DNA from: Clostridia bacterium
Lineage (GTDB): Bacteria; Bacillota; Clostridia; Oscillospirales; Acutalibacteraceae
Direction: 5' to 3'
Assembly: GCA_017428625.1 (NCBI GenBank)
Contig: JAFRQM010000056.1
Span: 62,001-126,000, forward strand
Length of the DNA: 64,000 nt
Shown: one piece after another, positions 34,922-44,329 of the stretch
Numbering within the stretch: the stretch's first letter is position 1
How the letters are laid out: every line of letters begins with the position of its first letter
Translations under genes and position numbers: made by a program
The notes under the pieces: generated by a model
What the model was told of the DNA's origin: nothing
The model's database searches: none
What the model saw: the letters and a program-made list of their open reading frames with translations, nothing else

Positions 34922-36517
34922 ATGAAAATTATGTTTATAGGGGCATGTCACGAAGTCACAGGTTCCTGCACGCTTATTGAGGCGTGCGGCAAAAAGATAA
35001 TGGTTGACTGCGGAATGGAACAGGGCGCCGACATATTCGAAAACTGTTCACTGCCTTTCGCACCCGGCGAAATTGACGCCGTATGCCTTACCCACGCCCA
35101 TATTGACCACAGCGGCAAACTGCCGAACCTTGTGTCAAACGGCTTTTGCGGCCCGATTTATATGACTGCCGCGACCGCCAAACTGGCAAGCATTATGCTG
35201 CGTGATTCCGCGCATATTCAGGAGTCCGAGGCGCAGTGGCGCAACAAAAGGGCAAAGCGCACAGGCGAAGAGGAATATGTTCCGCTTTACACGGTTGAGG
35301 ATGTTGAAAAAACGCTTCCGCTGTTTGTTTCGGACGGCTACAACAAAGACATTGAAATAACCGAGGGTGTTTCAATACGATTTACAGACGCGGGTCACCT
35401 GCTGGGCTCGTCGAATATCCTTTTTTCGATAACCGAAAACGGAGTAACAAAAACCCTTCTGTTTTCGGGCGATTTAGGCAATGTCAGCCGTCCGCTTATT
35501 AAAAACCCGCAGACTCCGCCGCACGCCGATTATGTTGTGTGTGAATCCACTTACGGAGACAGGCTCCACACGAAGGAGCCGGATTACGCGAAAGACCTTG
35601 CCGATATAATCAGTGAAACGCTCGGCAAAGGCGGCAATGTAGTTATTCCCGCCTTTGCGGTTGGAAGAACGCAGGAACTGCTTTATCTTATCAGAATTAT
35701 CAAAGAAAAAGGGCTCTCGCAGGCGGGAAATTTTCCCGTGTATGTTGACTCTCCGCTCGCTATTGAGGCAACGCACATATATTCCTCCGAAGTTTCGGAT
35801 TTTTTTGATAACGAAACTGTGGACCTGCTCAGCAGAGGAATAAACCCGATTTCTTTTCCGAACCTTAAAACGGCTGTTACAAGCGCCGAGTCCGCCGCCA
35901 TAAACAGCGACCCGGAGCCCAAGGTGATTATTTCGGCTTCCGGTATGTGCGAGGCAGGCAGAATCCGCCACCACCTGAAGCACAACCTCTGGCGTGATGA
36001 AAGCACCGTTCTTTTCGCAGGTTATCAGAGTGAGGGCACCCTTGGCAGAAAACTGCTTGACGGCGCTGAAATTGTCAGACTCTTCGGCGAGGAAATTCTT
36101 GTTAAAGCGCGTATAATGCGTATGGACGGCTTCAGTTCGCACGCCGACCGAAATATGCTTCTCAACTGGCTCAGAGATGTTGATGCGGGGCAGATTTTCA
36201 TAAACCACGGTGAAGACGCCGTGGCGGATTATTTTGCGAATACCGCACAGACAGAACTCGGCACGCCTGCCTGTGCGCCCTACAGCGGCGATGTTTATGA
36301 CCTTGCGCAGGGAGTCTGCGTTGAGAAAGCTGCCGTAAGACGGGTTGAGAGTAAAAAGAACCTCGCGAGCAAGAGGGCAAAAACCGTTTATGAACGCCTT
36401 ATTGCGGCGGGCTACCGTATGCAGAAACTCATCGGAGCCGTCAAAGGTATGTCAAACAAGGATATCGCCAAACTTACAAGCCAGATAAACAATCTGTGCG
36501 AGAAATGGGAAGATTAG
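34922..36517 (+). CDS. Beta-CASP metallo-beta-lactamase-fold RNA/DNA hydrolase
   Basis: 531 residues from the ATG 9 nt after AAAGGAGG; an in-frame ATG three codons earlier overlaps that site. MBL core with THAHIDHSG (His58, His60, Asp62, His63), GHLLGSS and GDLGN; the beta-CASP insert about 205-380 with ESTYGDR, PAFAVGRTQELL, and SGMCEAGR; the RMM domain with GFSSHAD and INHGE. This is the CPSF73/YSH1-like bacterial group that cuts RNA. Alone in its transcription unit. Cellular target unknown. Confidence 0.92.
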   Translation: MKIMFIGACHEVTGSCTLIEACGKKIMVDCGMEQGADIFENCSLPFAPGEIDAVCLTHAHIDHSGKLPNLVSNGFCGPIYMTAATAKLASIMLRDSAHIQESEAQWRNKRAKRTGEEEYVPLYTVEDVEKTLPLFVSDGYNKDIEITEGVSIRFTDAGHLLGSSNILFSITENGVTKTLLFSGDLGNVSRPLIKNPQTPPHADYVVCESTYGDRLHTKEPDYAKDLADIISETLGKGGNVVIPAFAVGRTQELLYLIRIIKEKGLSQAGNFPVYVDSPLAIEATHIYSSEVSDFFDNETVDLLSRGINPISFPNLKTAVTSAESAAINSDPEPKVIISASGMCEAGRIRHHLKHNLWRDESTVLFAGYQSEGTLGRKLLDGAEIVRLFGEEILVKARIMRMDGFSSHADRNMLLNWLRDVDAGQIFINHGEDAVADYFANTAQTELGTPACAPYSGDVYDLAQGVCVEKAAVRRVESKKNLASKRAKTVYERLIAAGYRMQKLIGAVKGMSNKDIAKLTSQINNLCEKWED

Positions 36518-36519
36518 GT

Positions 36520-36554
36520 GTCAGGGATTAGGGTTTAGGGTTTAGGAGTCAGGG
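36520..36554 (+). repeat. Telomere-like G-rich repeat
   Basis: Short units of the type TTAGGGT/TTTAGGG: five G runs at 36524-26, 36531-33, 36538-40, 36545-46 and 36552-54, separated by ATTA, TTTA or AGTCA. It starts right after the metallo-hydrolase stop codon. It could form a G-quadruplex in DNA or at the mRNA 3' end. Confidence 0.7.
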
Positions 36555-36579
36555 TATTTAATTATACTATATATAATAA

Positions 36580-36622
36580 CCGGGGCTGTCCGAAAGGGCA
36601 GCCCCGGAAACATATATGCTTT
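36580..36622. terminator. Terminator hairpin between convergent genes
   Basis: CCGGGGCTGTCC pairs with GGGCAGCCCCGG over a GAAA tetraloop (12 bp, one wobble). A T run at 36617-36622 follows on the plus side; the minus side is AT-rich but lacks a clear U tract. Confidence 0.8.
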
Positions 36623-36627
36623 TTTAA

Positions 36628-37347
36628 TTATTTCTCATTCATTACTCTGCCGAAAATCTCGGTGTAGGCGTCTTCAACGCCGCCCATATCGCGGCGGAAA
36701 CGGTCTTTGTCGAGCTTCTCGTTTGTTTTCGCGTCCCAGAAACGGCAGGTGTCGGGTGAGATTTCATCGGCGAGAACAATAGTGCCGTCTGCTGTTTTGC
36801 CGAACTCAAGTTTAAAGTCAACAAGTTTTACGCCGAGGTTGAGGAAATATGCCTTGAGCACTTCGTTTACCTTGAACGCCATCTGCTTGATGAGCGCAAT
36901 TTCATCTTTTGTGGCGAGTTTGAGCGCGAGAGCGTGATACTCATTGAGAAGCGGGTCGTGAAGGTCGTCGTTCTTGTATGAGAACTCAATTGTGGGCTCA
37001 TCAAAAACAATGCCCTCCTCAACGCCGTAGCGCTGAGCGAAATGACCTGCCGAAATGTTGCGTATAATAACCTCGAGAGGAACGATGGAGACCTTTTTAA
37101 CAACAGTGTCTCTCTCGTTGATTTCTTTTACAAAATGGGTGGGAACTCCCTCTTTTTCGAGAATCTGCATAAGGAAGTTGCTCATCTGATTGTTGATAAC
37201 GCCCTTGCCGGAGATAGTTCCTTTTTTAAGACCGTCGTTTGCGGTTGCGTCATCTTTGTAGGAAACGATTACATAGTTCTCATCCTCGGTGGCGAAAACC
37301 TTTTTTGCCTTGCCTTCATACATCTGAGCCTGCTTTGTAAGTTCCAT
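36628..37347 (-). CDS. purC: SAICAR synthetase (PurC)
   Basis: Joins CAIR and aspartate with ATP in purine synthesis. 239 residues, standard for the short bacterial form. Motifs: YEGKAKKVF, SYKDDATANDG, PLEVIIRNISAGHF (signature 1), and VDFKLEFG leading to LADEISPDTCRFWD (signature 2). AAGGAG precedes the ATG. It lies 34 nt downstream of purB in the same direction; purine genes otherwise expected beside them are absent. Confidence 0.97.
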   Translation of the reverse strand: MELTKQAQMYEGKAKKVFATEDENYVIVSYKDDATANDGLKKGTISGKGVINNQMSNFLMQILEKEGVPTHFVKEINERDTVVKKVSIVPLEVIIRNISAGHFAQRYGVEEGIVFDEPTIEFSYKNDDLHDPLLNEYHALALKLATKDEIALIKQMAFKVNEVLKAYFLNLGVKLVDFKLEFGKTADGTIVLADEISPDTCRFWDAKTNEKLDKDRFRRDMGGVEDAYTEIFGRVMNEK

Positions 37348-37381
37348 ATTTTTACTCTCCTTAAAAGATTTTATTTATTGA

Positions 37382-38815
37382 TTAAACCGTAACGGTTGCG
37401 TCAACGCCGAGCAGTTCTTTGCGCTTCTCAAGCGCGGGTCTTACATAATTGCTGAGATAATCCTCTGTTTGCATAGAAGCACAGCCCGTGAATTTGCGGG
37501 GGTCAACTATTTCGTCAAGTTCCTCTTTTGTAATGCCGAAGCGGCTGTCATTGAGAATCCGCTCAAGCAGGTTGTTGTCGGCGCCGTTGAGTTTTATCTC
37601 TTTTGTTACGGCAACGGAATATTCTCTGATTGCCTCGTGCAGTTCCTGACGGTCGCCGCCCTTCTGCACGCAGTGCATAAGAATATTCTCGGTAGCCATA
37701 TAAGGCAGTTCTTCAAGAAGATGCTTTTCGGCAACCTTCGGGTAGATTGTGCCGCCCGTGATTATATTGATATAAAGGCTGAGTATCGCGTCAACGGCAA
37801 GAAATGCCTCGGGGACTGATATTCTTTTGTTTGCCGAGTCGTCAAGTGTTCTCTCAAACCACTGCGCACTCGCCGTGATTGCGGGGTTGATTAAATCCGC
37901 CATAACATAGCGGGCAAGTGAGGCTATTCTCTCGCTGCGCATGGGGTTGCGCTTGTATGCCATTGCCGAGGAGCCGACCTGTTTTGACTCAAACGGCTCG
38001 TCAAATTCCTTAAGATGCGAGAGCAGGCGGGTGTCGTTGCTGAACTTTGTTGCGCTCTGCGCTATTCCGCTGAGAACCGAGAGAACATCGAAATCGTTCT
38101 TGCGCGTATAGGTCTGACCGGAAACCGGGAACACGGCGTCAAAACCCATTTTATGCGCAATAAGCATTTCAAGTTTTTTAACTTTTTCATAGTCGCCGTC
38201 AAACAAAGCAAGAAAACTCGCGCCTGTGCCGGTTGTGCCTTTGCATCCGAGCAGTTTAAGGTTGGAAAGGCGGAATTCAACGCTTTCAAGGTCAAGCATT
38301 AAATCCTGAAGCCAGAGCGTTGCCCGTTTGCCGACGGTTGTGGGCTGAGCCGCCTGAAAATGCGTGAAAGCAAGGCAGGGGGTGTCTTTGTGCTTTTCGG
38401 CAAAATCCGCAACCGCTTTAATGCAGTTGACAAGTTTTTTGCGTATGAGATCAAGCGCCGCCCTCATCTGAATAATGTCTGTGTTGTCGCCCACATAGCA
38501 GGAAGTGGCGCCCAGATGAATAATCGGCTTTGCCTTCGGGCAGATGTCGCCGTAGGCGTGAATGTGAGCCATAACATCGTGGCGAAGTTCGCTCTCATAT
38601 TTTTTTGCCGCGTCGTAATCTATATCGTAAATATGAGCTTTCAGTTCGTCAATCTGCTCATCCGTGATATCAAGACCGAGTTCTTTCTCGCTCTGCGCAA
38701 GGGCAATCCAGAGTTTGCGCCAGGTGGAAAATTTGGTGTCATCCGAGAAAATCTTTTTCATCTCATCGCTTGAATAGCGAGAGCAAAGAGGGCTCTGATA
38801 AATGTCGTGTGCCAT
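37382..38815 (-). CDS. purB: Adenylosuccinate lyase
   Basis: Catalyses two fumarate-releasing steps in purine synthesis, on SAICAR and adenylosuccinate. 477 residues, the longer form that resembles eukaryotic and some clostridial enzymes. Signature GSSAMAYKRNPMRSE with the flexible catalytic loop, TSCYVGDNTD and the THFQAAQPTT region with its catalytic His. First gene of the purB-purC unit, preceded by AAGGAGC and a promoter with an extended -10. Confidence 0.96.
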   Translation of the reverse strand: MAHDIYQSPLCSRYSSDEMKKIFSDDTKFSTWRKLWIALAQSEKELGLDITDEQIDELKAHIYDIDYDAAKKYESELRHDVMAHIHAYGDICPKAKPIIHLGATSCYVGDNTDIIQMRAALDLIRKKLVNCIKAVADFAEKHKDTPCLAFTHFQAAQPTTVGKRATLWLQDLMLDLESVEFRLSNLKLLGCKGTTGTGASFLALFDGDYEKVKKLEMLIAHKMGFDAVFPVSGQTYTRKNDFDVLSVLSGIAQSATKFSNDTRLLSHLKEFDEPFESKQVGSSAMAYKRNPMRSERIASLARYVMADLINPAITASAQWFERTLDDSANKRISVPEAFLAVDAILSLYINIITGGTIYPKVAEKHLLEELPYMATENILMHCVQKGGDRQELHEAIREYSVAVTKEIKLNGADNNLLERILNDSRFGITKEELDEIVDPRKFTGCASMQTEDYLSNYVRPALEKRKELLGVDATVTV

Positions 38816-38845
38816 ATTCCCGCTCCTTATTGAAATTGTAAAATC

Positions 38846-38854
38846 ATTATATCA
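38846..38854 (-). promoter_or_regulatory. Extended -10 promoter of purBC
   Basis: On the minus strand TGATATAAT: an exact TATAAT with the TGn extension. The -35 position is a poor match, as is usual for extended -10 promoters. No PurR box was recognised. Confidence 0.5.
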
Positions 38855-38936
38855 TCCGGAGCCGGAAAAATAAAGGATTTTTATTGTAAAATCTTTTTAT
38901 TTTATTACGCCCGCGTTTGTTTATAATGCTGTAAAT

Positions 38937-38963
38937 GAAAAGGAGCCCCGAGAGGCTCCTTTG
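38937..38963 (-). terminator. Terminator of the secreted hydrolase gene
   Basis: AAAGGAGCC pairs with GGCTCCTTT around a six-base loop, with T-rich flank on the minus-strand 3' side. Confidence 0.8.
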
Positions 38964-38974
38964 AAAAGCGGAAC

Positions 38975-40498
38975 TTATTTTTTGAAAACGGAAAAAATGA
39001 GGTTGAAAAGCTGCCGGAAAAAGAGTTTGAACCTGTCAAGGAACGAAAGGTTGACAATAACACCGTCGTCGGGCTCAAGTTCAAGCGTCGCCGCATTGAA
39101 GTGAAGGAACCTCGGGTATTCCGGGAAGGTGTCAACGGTTGCCTGACCGTCATGGAACATAAGCGTATTTACAAATTCATAAATAGAGTCATACTGTTTG
39201 GTGTGCGAGGCGCTGCGGATAAACCAGGTTTGCTCGGGGAACAGGCAGGTTGAGGCGTCAACCTGACCGTTGGGCGAAACAAGTTCGTCTTTTTCGTCAA
39301 AAATGTGAAAGACATTGTAGTCGGAGCAGGTCGCGCCGAATGACGCCGATTCCGTGTCGAGCACGCCGTCTGTCATAGTCTGCCAGGTTGATGAAAGAGG
39401 AATTGACGAGTAGCCGTAACGGGCAATTACATACATATTGCAACTGTCGTTTATCCCGCCCAGAACCTCTTCGCGCTGATAGCGGATGCTTTCGTTATAG
39501 TGATCGATTTTTTCAATAATTCCGAAATAATCTTTGCCGGTTTCTGCGAGAACATCGTTGAAAATGTAGTCAAAGCCTTCGTCAAAATCCTTGTCGGGTA
39601 TCATAGCCCAGATTGCGGGCCACAGACCGAAAAGGGGAACAATCGCATTTGCAAAAAGTTCATCTGAGGATTCAAGCATAAGTTTGTTGACAAAGTTTGA
39701 AATAAAGTCAACAAGCCCCGCTTTTTGCAACATTTCAATAACAACATCTATTATTTCATTATACTGATTGTTTGAAAAAGCGCCGAGAAGGTATGCCACG
39801 AGTGATTCCGCGCCCATACCGCTTAAATCAATATCGCCGCCCACAAAGAGCCTGCCCTTGATTATTTCTGAGGCGAAACCCGCGCCGTAAACCGCAGTTG
39901 AGTTGTAGCAAACACTGCGCACCGCGTCGCAGCCGAACTGCTCGAAATAGCAGGTGGTGACAATGCCGGCGTAACTGTGGCAGTCGAGCACAACCTGATC
40001 GCAGCCGGAGTTATCAATTATATAATTGATAAAATCATTGAGTTTTGAAGCCGCCTCAAACGGGTCGATTCTCCAGTCAAAAATAAAGGTGTATTCGCCG
40101 TCTTTTTTGACTTCATCAGGTTCCGGATAAACCATGCAGGGGCCGCTGCCGTTTGTGACTTCGCCGTTTTCATCAAGGAAAAGACCGTCAAAAACTTTGT
40201 ATGCCTCATCCGCGAAAACAGCGGCGAATTTATCCCAGTCGCGGTCAATGCTGAGTTTCGCGAGCGGACCTACGATGTTTTTTACAAGTTCAAGAATCCT
40301 GTCTGTTGCGGGCGGCCAGAGCTGTTCGCTTGTATCGTCGTTTTCGACGGCGTAAATGTGTGCGTTCATAAACCCGCGCATATCAATAACGGGGCAGACC
40401 GCCGTGTATGAAGCCGCGAAAGTTCCGAGAAGGGGAACGGTAGCGAGAACGGCAGCGAGAACAACGGCAATTATGCTTTTTGTGAGCCTTTTTGTCAT
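38975..40498 (-). CDS. Secreted alpha/beta-hydrolase-like protein
   Basis: 507 residues from the ATG preceded by GGGAG; a longer frame adding 10 residues lacks a site. Signal peptide MTKRLTKSIIAVVLAAVLATV with cleavage after about residue 28. The presumed nucleophile elbow is VLDCHSYAGI, close to the lipase GxSxG motif but with Cys and Ala for the glycines. Later IFDEKDELV (acid) and ASHTKQYDS (His) would complete a Ser-Asp-His triad. The C terminus is a hydrophobic/basic helix (LFFRQLFNLIFSVFKK), possibly membrane-associated. Substrate unknown; lipase or esterase is the best guess. Confidence 0.75.
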   Translation of the reverse strand: MTKRLTKSIIAVVLAAVLATVPLLGTFAASYTAVCPVIDMRGFMNAHIYAVENDDTSEQLWPPATDRILELVKNIVGPLAKLSIDRDWDKFAAVFADEAYKVFDGLFLDENGEVTNGSGPCMVYPEPDEVKKDGEYTFIFDWRIDPFEAASKLNDFINYIIDNSGCDQVVLDCHSYAGIVTTCYFEQFGCDAVRSVCYNSTAVYGAGFASEIIKGRLFVGGDIDLSGMGAESLVAYLLGAFSNNQYNEIIDVVIEMLQKAGLVDFISNFVNKLMLESSDELFANAIVPLFGLWPAIWAMIPDKDFDEGFDYIFNDVLAETGKDYFGIIEKIDHYNESIRYQREEVLGGINDSCNMYVIARYGYSSIPLSSTWQTMTDGVLDTESASFGATCSDYNVFHIFDEKDELVSPNGQVDASTCLFPEQTWFIRSASHTKQYDSIYEFVNTLMFHDGQATVDTFPEYPRFLHFNAATLELEPDDGVIVNLSFLDRFKLFFRQLFNLIFSVFKK

Positions 40499-40798
40499 TT
40501 TCAATCTCCCATTTCCGAAAATAATCAAATTAAATTCTTAATTTGTTATTAAGATATAGATATTATATCACACTGTCTTTCTATTTTCAAACATTTTTAT
40601 TTCTTATCGGACAAAAAATGGCACTGTCAAGATGTTGTATGAGCCGCCGCGTTCAACCCCATATATTATATATTTTATACATTCTATATATATGCATTTC
40701 TCTGCCGCGAAACACGAGGAGGCGTTTAAAAATCAAAAGCCTTGAAAAACAAGGAATTTCACCCGTCCGGAAAAATTGAAAAAAATCGAAAAAAACTC

Positions 40799-40827
40799 TT
40801 GCATTTTGAAAACGCTTGTGTTACTAT
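40799..40827 (+). promoter_or_regulatory. Likely promoter of the S10 operon
   Basis: Extended -10 TGT-TACTAT ending at 40827, with a weak TTGCAT -35 at 40799-40804 and a 17-bp spacer. It would give a leader of about 310 nt before rpsJ. The region 40541-40798 upstream is AT-rich with no gene recognised. Confidence 0.45.
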
Positions 40828-40834
40828 ACATAAG

Positions 40835-41112
40835 CACGCGTGCGGGCAGGGGTGAATTATGCCCACTGAAAACCGCTTAAAAACGCGTAATGATATGCGA
40901 TGATGCGGGAGGTGGCCGTCCTTCGAGACGGGGAATTTCCGCGGAGTATGTCCGATTTAAAACCGGGCGAAATGTGCTGCCGAAGCAGTCTGCCGTTCCC
41001 GGGCAGAACTGTGCGGTGTGCACCAATTGCAAAATCACTCTATCCCGGAAATATGAAATTTCCGGTTTTAATAGCGAAAGGGTGGAAACACCCGGCTCGG
41101 TGTAGTGATTTT
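40835..41112 (+). ncRNA. Structured 5' leader of the S10 operon
   Basis: Several stems can be read: GGGCA/TGCCC near 40844-40865; CCGTC/GACGG at 40916-40930 inside an outer GCGG/CCGC; CTGC-CGAA-GCAG near 40977-40988; and a three-way element in which AAAATCACT (41031-41039) pairs with AGTGATTTT (41104-41112), enclosing CCGGAAAT/ATTTCCGG (41045-41065) and GGGTG-GAAA-CACCC (41080-41093). It ends 20 nt before the rpsJ ribosome site. A ribosomal-protein autoregulatory leader (L4 in E. coli) is the natural guess; I do not recognise this fold. Confidence 0.6.
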
Positions 41113-41147
41113 CAAAGCAAGCCCGCCAAATTTAAGGAGGCGTTCAA

Positions 41148-41459
41148 ATGGCAGTCAAAGGGAAAATCAGAATCAGACTCAAGGGCTACGACCACAACCT
41201 TGTTGACAAGGCGGCGGAAACAATCGTAGAAACAGCAAAAAGAACAGGTGCTCAGGTATCAGGTCCCGTTCCTCTTCCCACAGAGAAAGAGATAGTCACC
41301 ATTCTTCGCGCGGTCCACAAATACAAGGACTCCCGTGAGCAGTTCGAACAGCGCACACACAAAAGGCTTATCGACGTTATCAGACCCTCAGCCAAAACAG
41401 TTGAGGCAATGACAGGTCTTGAGCTTCCCGCAGGCGTTGAAGTTGAAATTAAACTTTAA
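41148..41459 (+). CDS. rpsJ: Ribosomal protein S10 (NusE)
   Basis: 103 residues. 30S head protein that also acts as NusE in antitermination. Sequence starts [19 protein letters not shown] and includes [16 protein letters not shown] and [14 protein letters not shown], all characteristic. AAGGAGG lies 8 nt before the ATG. First gene of the S10-spc-alpha superoperon, after the long folded leader. Confidence 0.98.
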   Translation: MAVKGKIRIRLKGYDHNLVDKAAETIVETAKRTGAQVSGPVPLPTEKEIVTILRAVHKYKDSREQFEQRTHKRLIDVIRPSAKTVEAMTGLELPAGVEVEIKL

Positions 41460-41520
41460 TTCGGCGTCGGCAGGTCAAGTTGGCACGACCAACCAATAAC
41501 CTAAAGGAGGAAAGCATTAA

Positions 41521-42156
41521 ATGCAGAAAGCAATCATCGGCAAAAAACTCGGCATGACCCAGATTTTCGATGACAAGGGCAACGCAGTTCCCGTAACGGT
41601 AATCGAAGCAGGTCCGTGCAACGTCGTTATGAAGAAGACTGAAGAAAACGACGGTTACGAAGCAGTTCAGCTCGGCTTCGGTGACATCAAGGTTCAGCGC
41701 GTAACAAAGCCCCTTGCAGGTCACTTCAAAAAGGCTGACACAGCACCCAAGAAAACACTCAAGGAGTTCAGACTCGACGACATTTCGGCTCTGAATCCCG
41801 GCGACACCATCAAGGCAGACATCTTCGCCGCAGGCGAAAAAGTTGATGTCACAGGCACGAGCAAAGGTAAAGGAACAGCCGGCTCAATCAAAAGATGGGG
41901 TTTCGCAAGGCTTAAAGAATCACACGGCACAGGTCCCGTTGCAAGACACGCCGGTTCACTCGGCGCCTGCTCAGACCCTTCAAGAGTTTACAAGGGAAAG
42001 AAACTTGCAGGTCACCTCGGCTGTGAAAGAGTTACCATCCAGAACCTTGATGTCATCAAGGTTGACGCGGAAAACAATCTTCTTGCCGTAAAGGGTGCCG
42101 TTCCCGGCCCCAAGGGCGGAATAGTTCTCATCCGCGACTCAGTCAAGAAAGCGTAA
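41521..42156 (+). CDS. rplC: Ribosomal protein L3
   Basis: 211 residues. Binds near the peptidyl-transferase centre and nucleates 50S assembly. Seen: IGKKLGMTQIFD at the N terminus, KGKGTAGSIKRWGF and HGTGPVARHAGSLG in the central extension that reaches the active site. Second gene of the operon, 61 nt after rpsJ with AAAGGAGG. Confidence 0.98.
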   Translation: MQKAIIGKKLGMTQIFDDKGNAVPVTVIEAGPCNVVMKKTEENDGYEAVQLGFGDIKVQRVTKPLAGHFKKADTAPKKTLKEFRLDDISALNPGDTIKADIFAAGEKVDVTGTSKGKGTAGSIKRWGFARLKESHGTGPVARHAGSLGACSDPSRVYKGKKLAGHLGCERVTIQNLDVIKVDAENNLLAVKGAVPGPKGGIVLIRDSVKKA

Positions 42157-42170
42157 AGGAGGACAGGAAA

Positions 42171-42794
42171 ATGCCTAATGTATCAGTATTCGACATGACA
42201 GGTAAAAAGCTTGACAGCATTGAACTTGCAGACAGCATATTCGGAATCACACCCAGCATTCCCGCTATGCACCTTTGCGTAGTCAGCTATCTTGCAAACA
42301 GACGCCAGGGCACACAGTCCACCCTCACGCGTTCCGAAGTCAGCGGCGGCGGCAAAAAGCCCTGGAGACAGAAAGGCACCGGCCGCGCAAGACAGGGTTC
42401 AACAAGAGCTCCCCAGTGGTATCACGGCGGCATAGCGCACGGCCCCAAGCCCCGCGATTATCAGAAATCGGTCAACAAGAAGGTCAGAAGACTTGCCATG
42501 AAATCCGCCCTTTCGGCAAAGCTTGCAGATGACGAACTCATCGTTCTCAGCGAACTCAAGCTTGACGAAATCAAAACAAAAGTTGTTGCGGATATGGTCA
42601 AGGCTCTCAACGTCGGCAAAAAGGTGCTTATTGTGCTTCCCGAAAAGAACGACGTTATTTACAGAAGCGCACGCAACATTGCAGGCGTAAAGACCACCCT
42701 TGTTAACACTCTTAATGTTTATGATATCCTCAACTGCGACACAGTCGTAGTTCTCAAGGATGCTGTCAGCAAGATTGAGGAGGTTTACGCATGA
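42171..42794 (+). CDS. rplD: Ribosomal protein L4
   Basis: 207 residues. Lines the exit tunnel; in E. coli it also represses the S10 operon by binding its leader. The tunnel loop is seen as [23 protein letters not shown]. 14 nt after rplC. Its stop overlaps the rplW start (ATGA). Given the folded leader upstream of rpsJ, autoregulation by this protein is worth testing. Confidence 0.98.
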   Translation: MPNVSVFDMTGKKLDSIELADSIFGITPSIPAMHLCVVSYLANRRQGTQSTLTRSEVSGGGKKPWRQKGTGRARQGSTRAPQWYHGGIAHGPKPRDYQKSVNKKVRRLAMKSALSAKLADDELIVLSELKLDEIKTKVVADMVKALNVGKKVLIVLPEKNDVIYRSARNIAGVKTTLVNTLNVYDILNCDTVVVLKDAVSKIEEVYA

Positions 42795-43087
42795 GTAAAT
42801 TAGCACAGGATATTATTCTCCGCCCCATCATTTCAGAGGCGAGCATGGACGGCATGGCTGACAAGAAATACAGTTTTGAAGTCGCCAAAGACGCCAACAA
42901 AATCGAAATCGCGAAAGCGGTTGAAACCCTTTTCGGCGTTAAAGTCAAAAAGGTGAACACCGTAAACTGCAAAGGCAAACTCCGCAGATACGGTATGTAT
43001 GAAGGTTACACAGCTTCCTGGAAAAAGGCAGTTGTCACCCTCACGGAAGATTCCAAGACAATCGAGTTCTTCGACGGTCTTATGTAA
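42791..43087 (+). CDS. rplW: Ribosomal protein L23
   Basis: 98 residues. Sits at the tunnel exit and is the docking point for SRP and trigger factor. [21 protein letters not shown] split by its normal loop and the [17 protein letters not shown] region identify it. Overlaps rplD by 4 nt. An 86-nt spacer follows, the longest in this part of the operon. Confidence 0.97.
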   Translation: MSKLAQDIILRPIISEASMDGMADKKYSFEVAKDANKIEIAKAVETLFGVKVKKVNTVNCKGKLRRYGMYEGYTASWKKAVVTLTEDSKTIEFFDGLM

Positions 43088-43095
43088 TTAAACCG

Positions 43096-43110
43096 CTGCC
43101 CTGAGGGCAG
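43096..43110 (+). other. Hairpin in the rplW-rplB spacer
   Basis: CTGCCC pairs with GGGCAG over a TGA loop; flanking CCG/CGG could extend it. Possible mRNA processing or pausing site within the operon. Confidence 0.5.
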
Positions 43111-43173
43111 AAGAAACGGCGGCAAGGTATGGAGAGCGACATGCTCCGCAAAGCTGCCGGACAGGAGGAAAAA

Positions 43174-44007
43174 ATGTCAATAAGATTTTACAACCCGACC
43201 GGTAACGGCACCCGTAATATGTCCGTTACAGATTATTCCCTGCTTTCAAAGGTCGAGCCCGAAAGAAGTCTTCTTGCTCCTATCAAGAAGAACTCAGGCC
43301 GCAACAGCTACGGAAGAATCACGGTTCGTCACCGCGGCGGCGGAAACCGCAGGAAGTATCGTATCATCGACTTCAAACGTTCAAAGTTCGATGTTCCCGC
43401 AACAGTAAAGACCATCGAATACGACCCCAACCGTTCGGCATTCATCTCACTTATTGAATACACCGACGGCGAAAAGAGCTACATTCTTTACCCCGACGGT
43501 CTCAAAGTAGGCGACACGGTTATCGCGGGCACAACCGCAGATATCAAACCCGGCAACGCACTTCCGCTTACAAACATCCCGGTAGGTACTGTTGTTCACA
43601 ACGTTGAACTTACCCCCGGCAGAGGCGGGCAGCTTGCAAGAGCCGCCGGCAACAGCGCTCAGCTTATGGCAAAAGAAGGCGTTTACGCTCTTCTTCGCCT
43701 TCCCTCCGGCGAACTTCGCAATGTTCCCGCAGGCTGCATGGCTACCATAGGCACAGTCGGCAACCTCGACCACGAAAACGTTAAAATCGGCAAAGCTGGC
43801 CGTAAACGCAATATGGGATGGAGACCTACAGTCCGCGGTTCAGTCATGAACCCCAACGACCACCCCCACGGCGGCGGCGAAGGCAAATCACCTGTCGGCC
43901 GTCCCGGCCCTGTTACCCCTTGGGGTAAGCCCGCACTCGGCTACAAGACGAGAAAGCACAAGAAGGCATCTGACAAACTTATTGTCAAGCGCCGCAACGA
44001 CAAGTAA
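43174..44007 (+). CDS. rplB: Ribosomal protein L2
   Basis: 277 residues from the ATG after ACAGGAGG ([15 protein letters not shown], the normal beginning); a longer in-frame start 15 codons upstream has no site. Central 50S protein needed for subunit joining and peptidyl transfer. The conserved [20 protein letters not shown] loop near residue 228, which includes the key His, is intact. Confidence 0.98.
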   Translation: MSIRFYNPTGNGTRNMSVTDYSLLSKVEPERSLLAPIKKNSGRNSYGRITVRHRGGGNRRKYRIIDFKRSKFDVPATVKTIEYDPNRSAFISLIEYTDGEKSYILYPDGLKVGDTVIAGTTADIKPGNALPLTNIPVGTVVHNVELTPGRGGQLARAAGNSAQLMAKEGVYALLRLPSGELRNVPAGCMATIGTVGNLDHENVKIGKAGRKRNMGWRPTVRGSVMNPNDHPHGGGEGKSPVGRPGPVTPWGKPALGYKTRKHKKASDKLIVKRRNDK

Positions 44008-44027
44008 TCGGGAAAGGAGAGAAGATA

Positions 44028-44306
44028 ATGGGCAGAAGCGTTAAAAAAGGACCGTTCGTGCAGCCCAAGCTGCTCGAAAGAGTCGAAAAAATGAACGAAA
44101 CCGGCGAGAAGATGGTTCTCAAAACCTGGAGCCGTTCCTCCACAATCTTCCCTGCTTTTGTCGGTCACACATTCGCTGTTCATGACGGGCGCAAACATGT
44201 TCCCGTTTATGTTACAGAAGATATGGTCGGTCACAAGCTCGGCGAGTTCGCGCCTACAAGAACCTTCAAAGGTCACGCAGGTTCAAAAACATCAAACACC
44301 AAATAA
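44028..44306 (+). CDS. rpsS: Ribosomal protein S19
   Basis: 92 residues. 30S head protein that contacts the A-site tRNA bridge. [19 protein letters not shown] and [20 protein letters not shown] are characteristic. GAAAGGAG precedes the ATG; 20 nt after rplB. Confidence 0.98.
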   Translation: MGRSVKKGPFVQPKLLERVEKMNETGEKMVLKTWSRSSTIFPAFVGHTFAVHDGRKHVPVYVTEDMVGHKLGEFAPTRTFKGHAGSKTSNTK

Positions 44307-44329
44307 TTCGGCGAAAGGAGTGTATCTAA

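Noticed and set aside
40541..40798. Possible small gene or RNA upstream of the S10 promoter
   Set aside because: AT-rich sequence with only short simple inverted repeats, no ribosome site followed by a plausible frame, and no tRNA-like fold.
40890..41229. Small open frames in the S10 leader
   Set aside because: They overlap the folded leader and rpsJ, lack ribosome sites and have compositions typical of non-coding frames.
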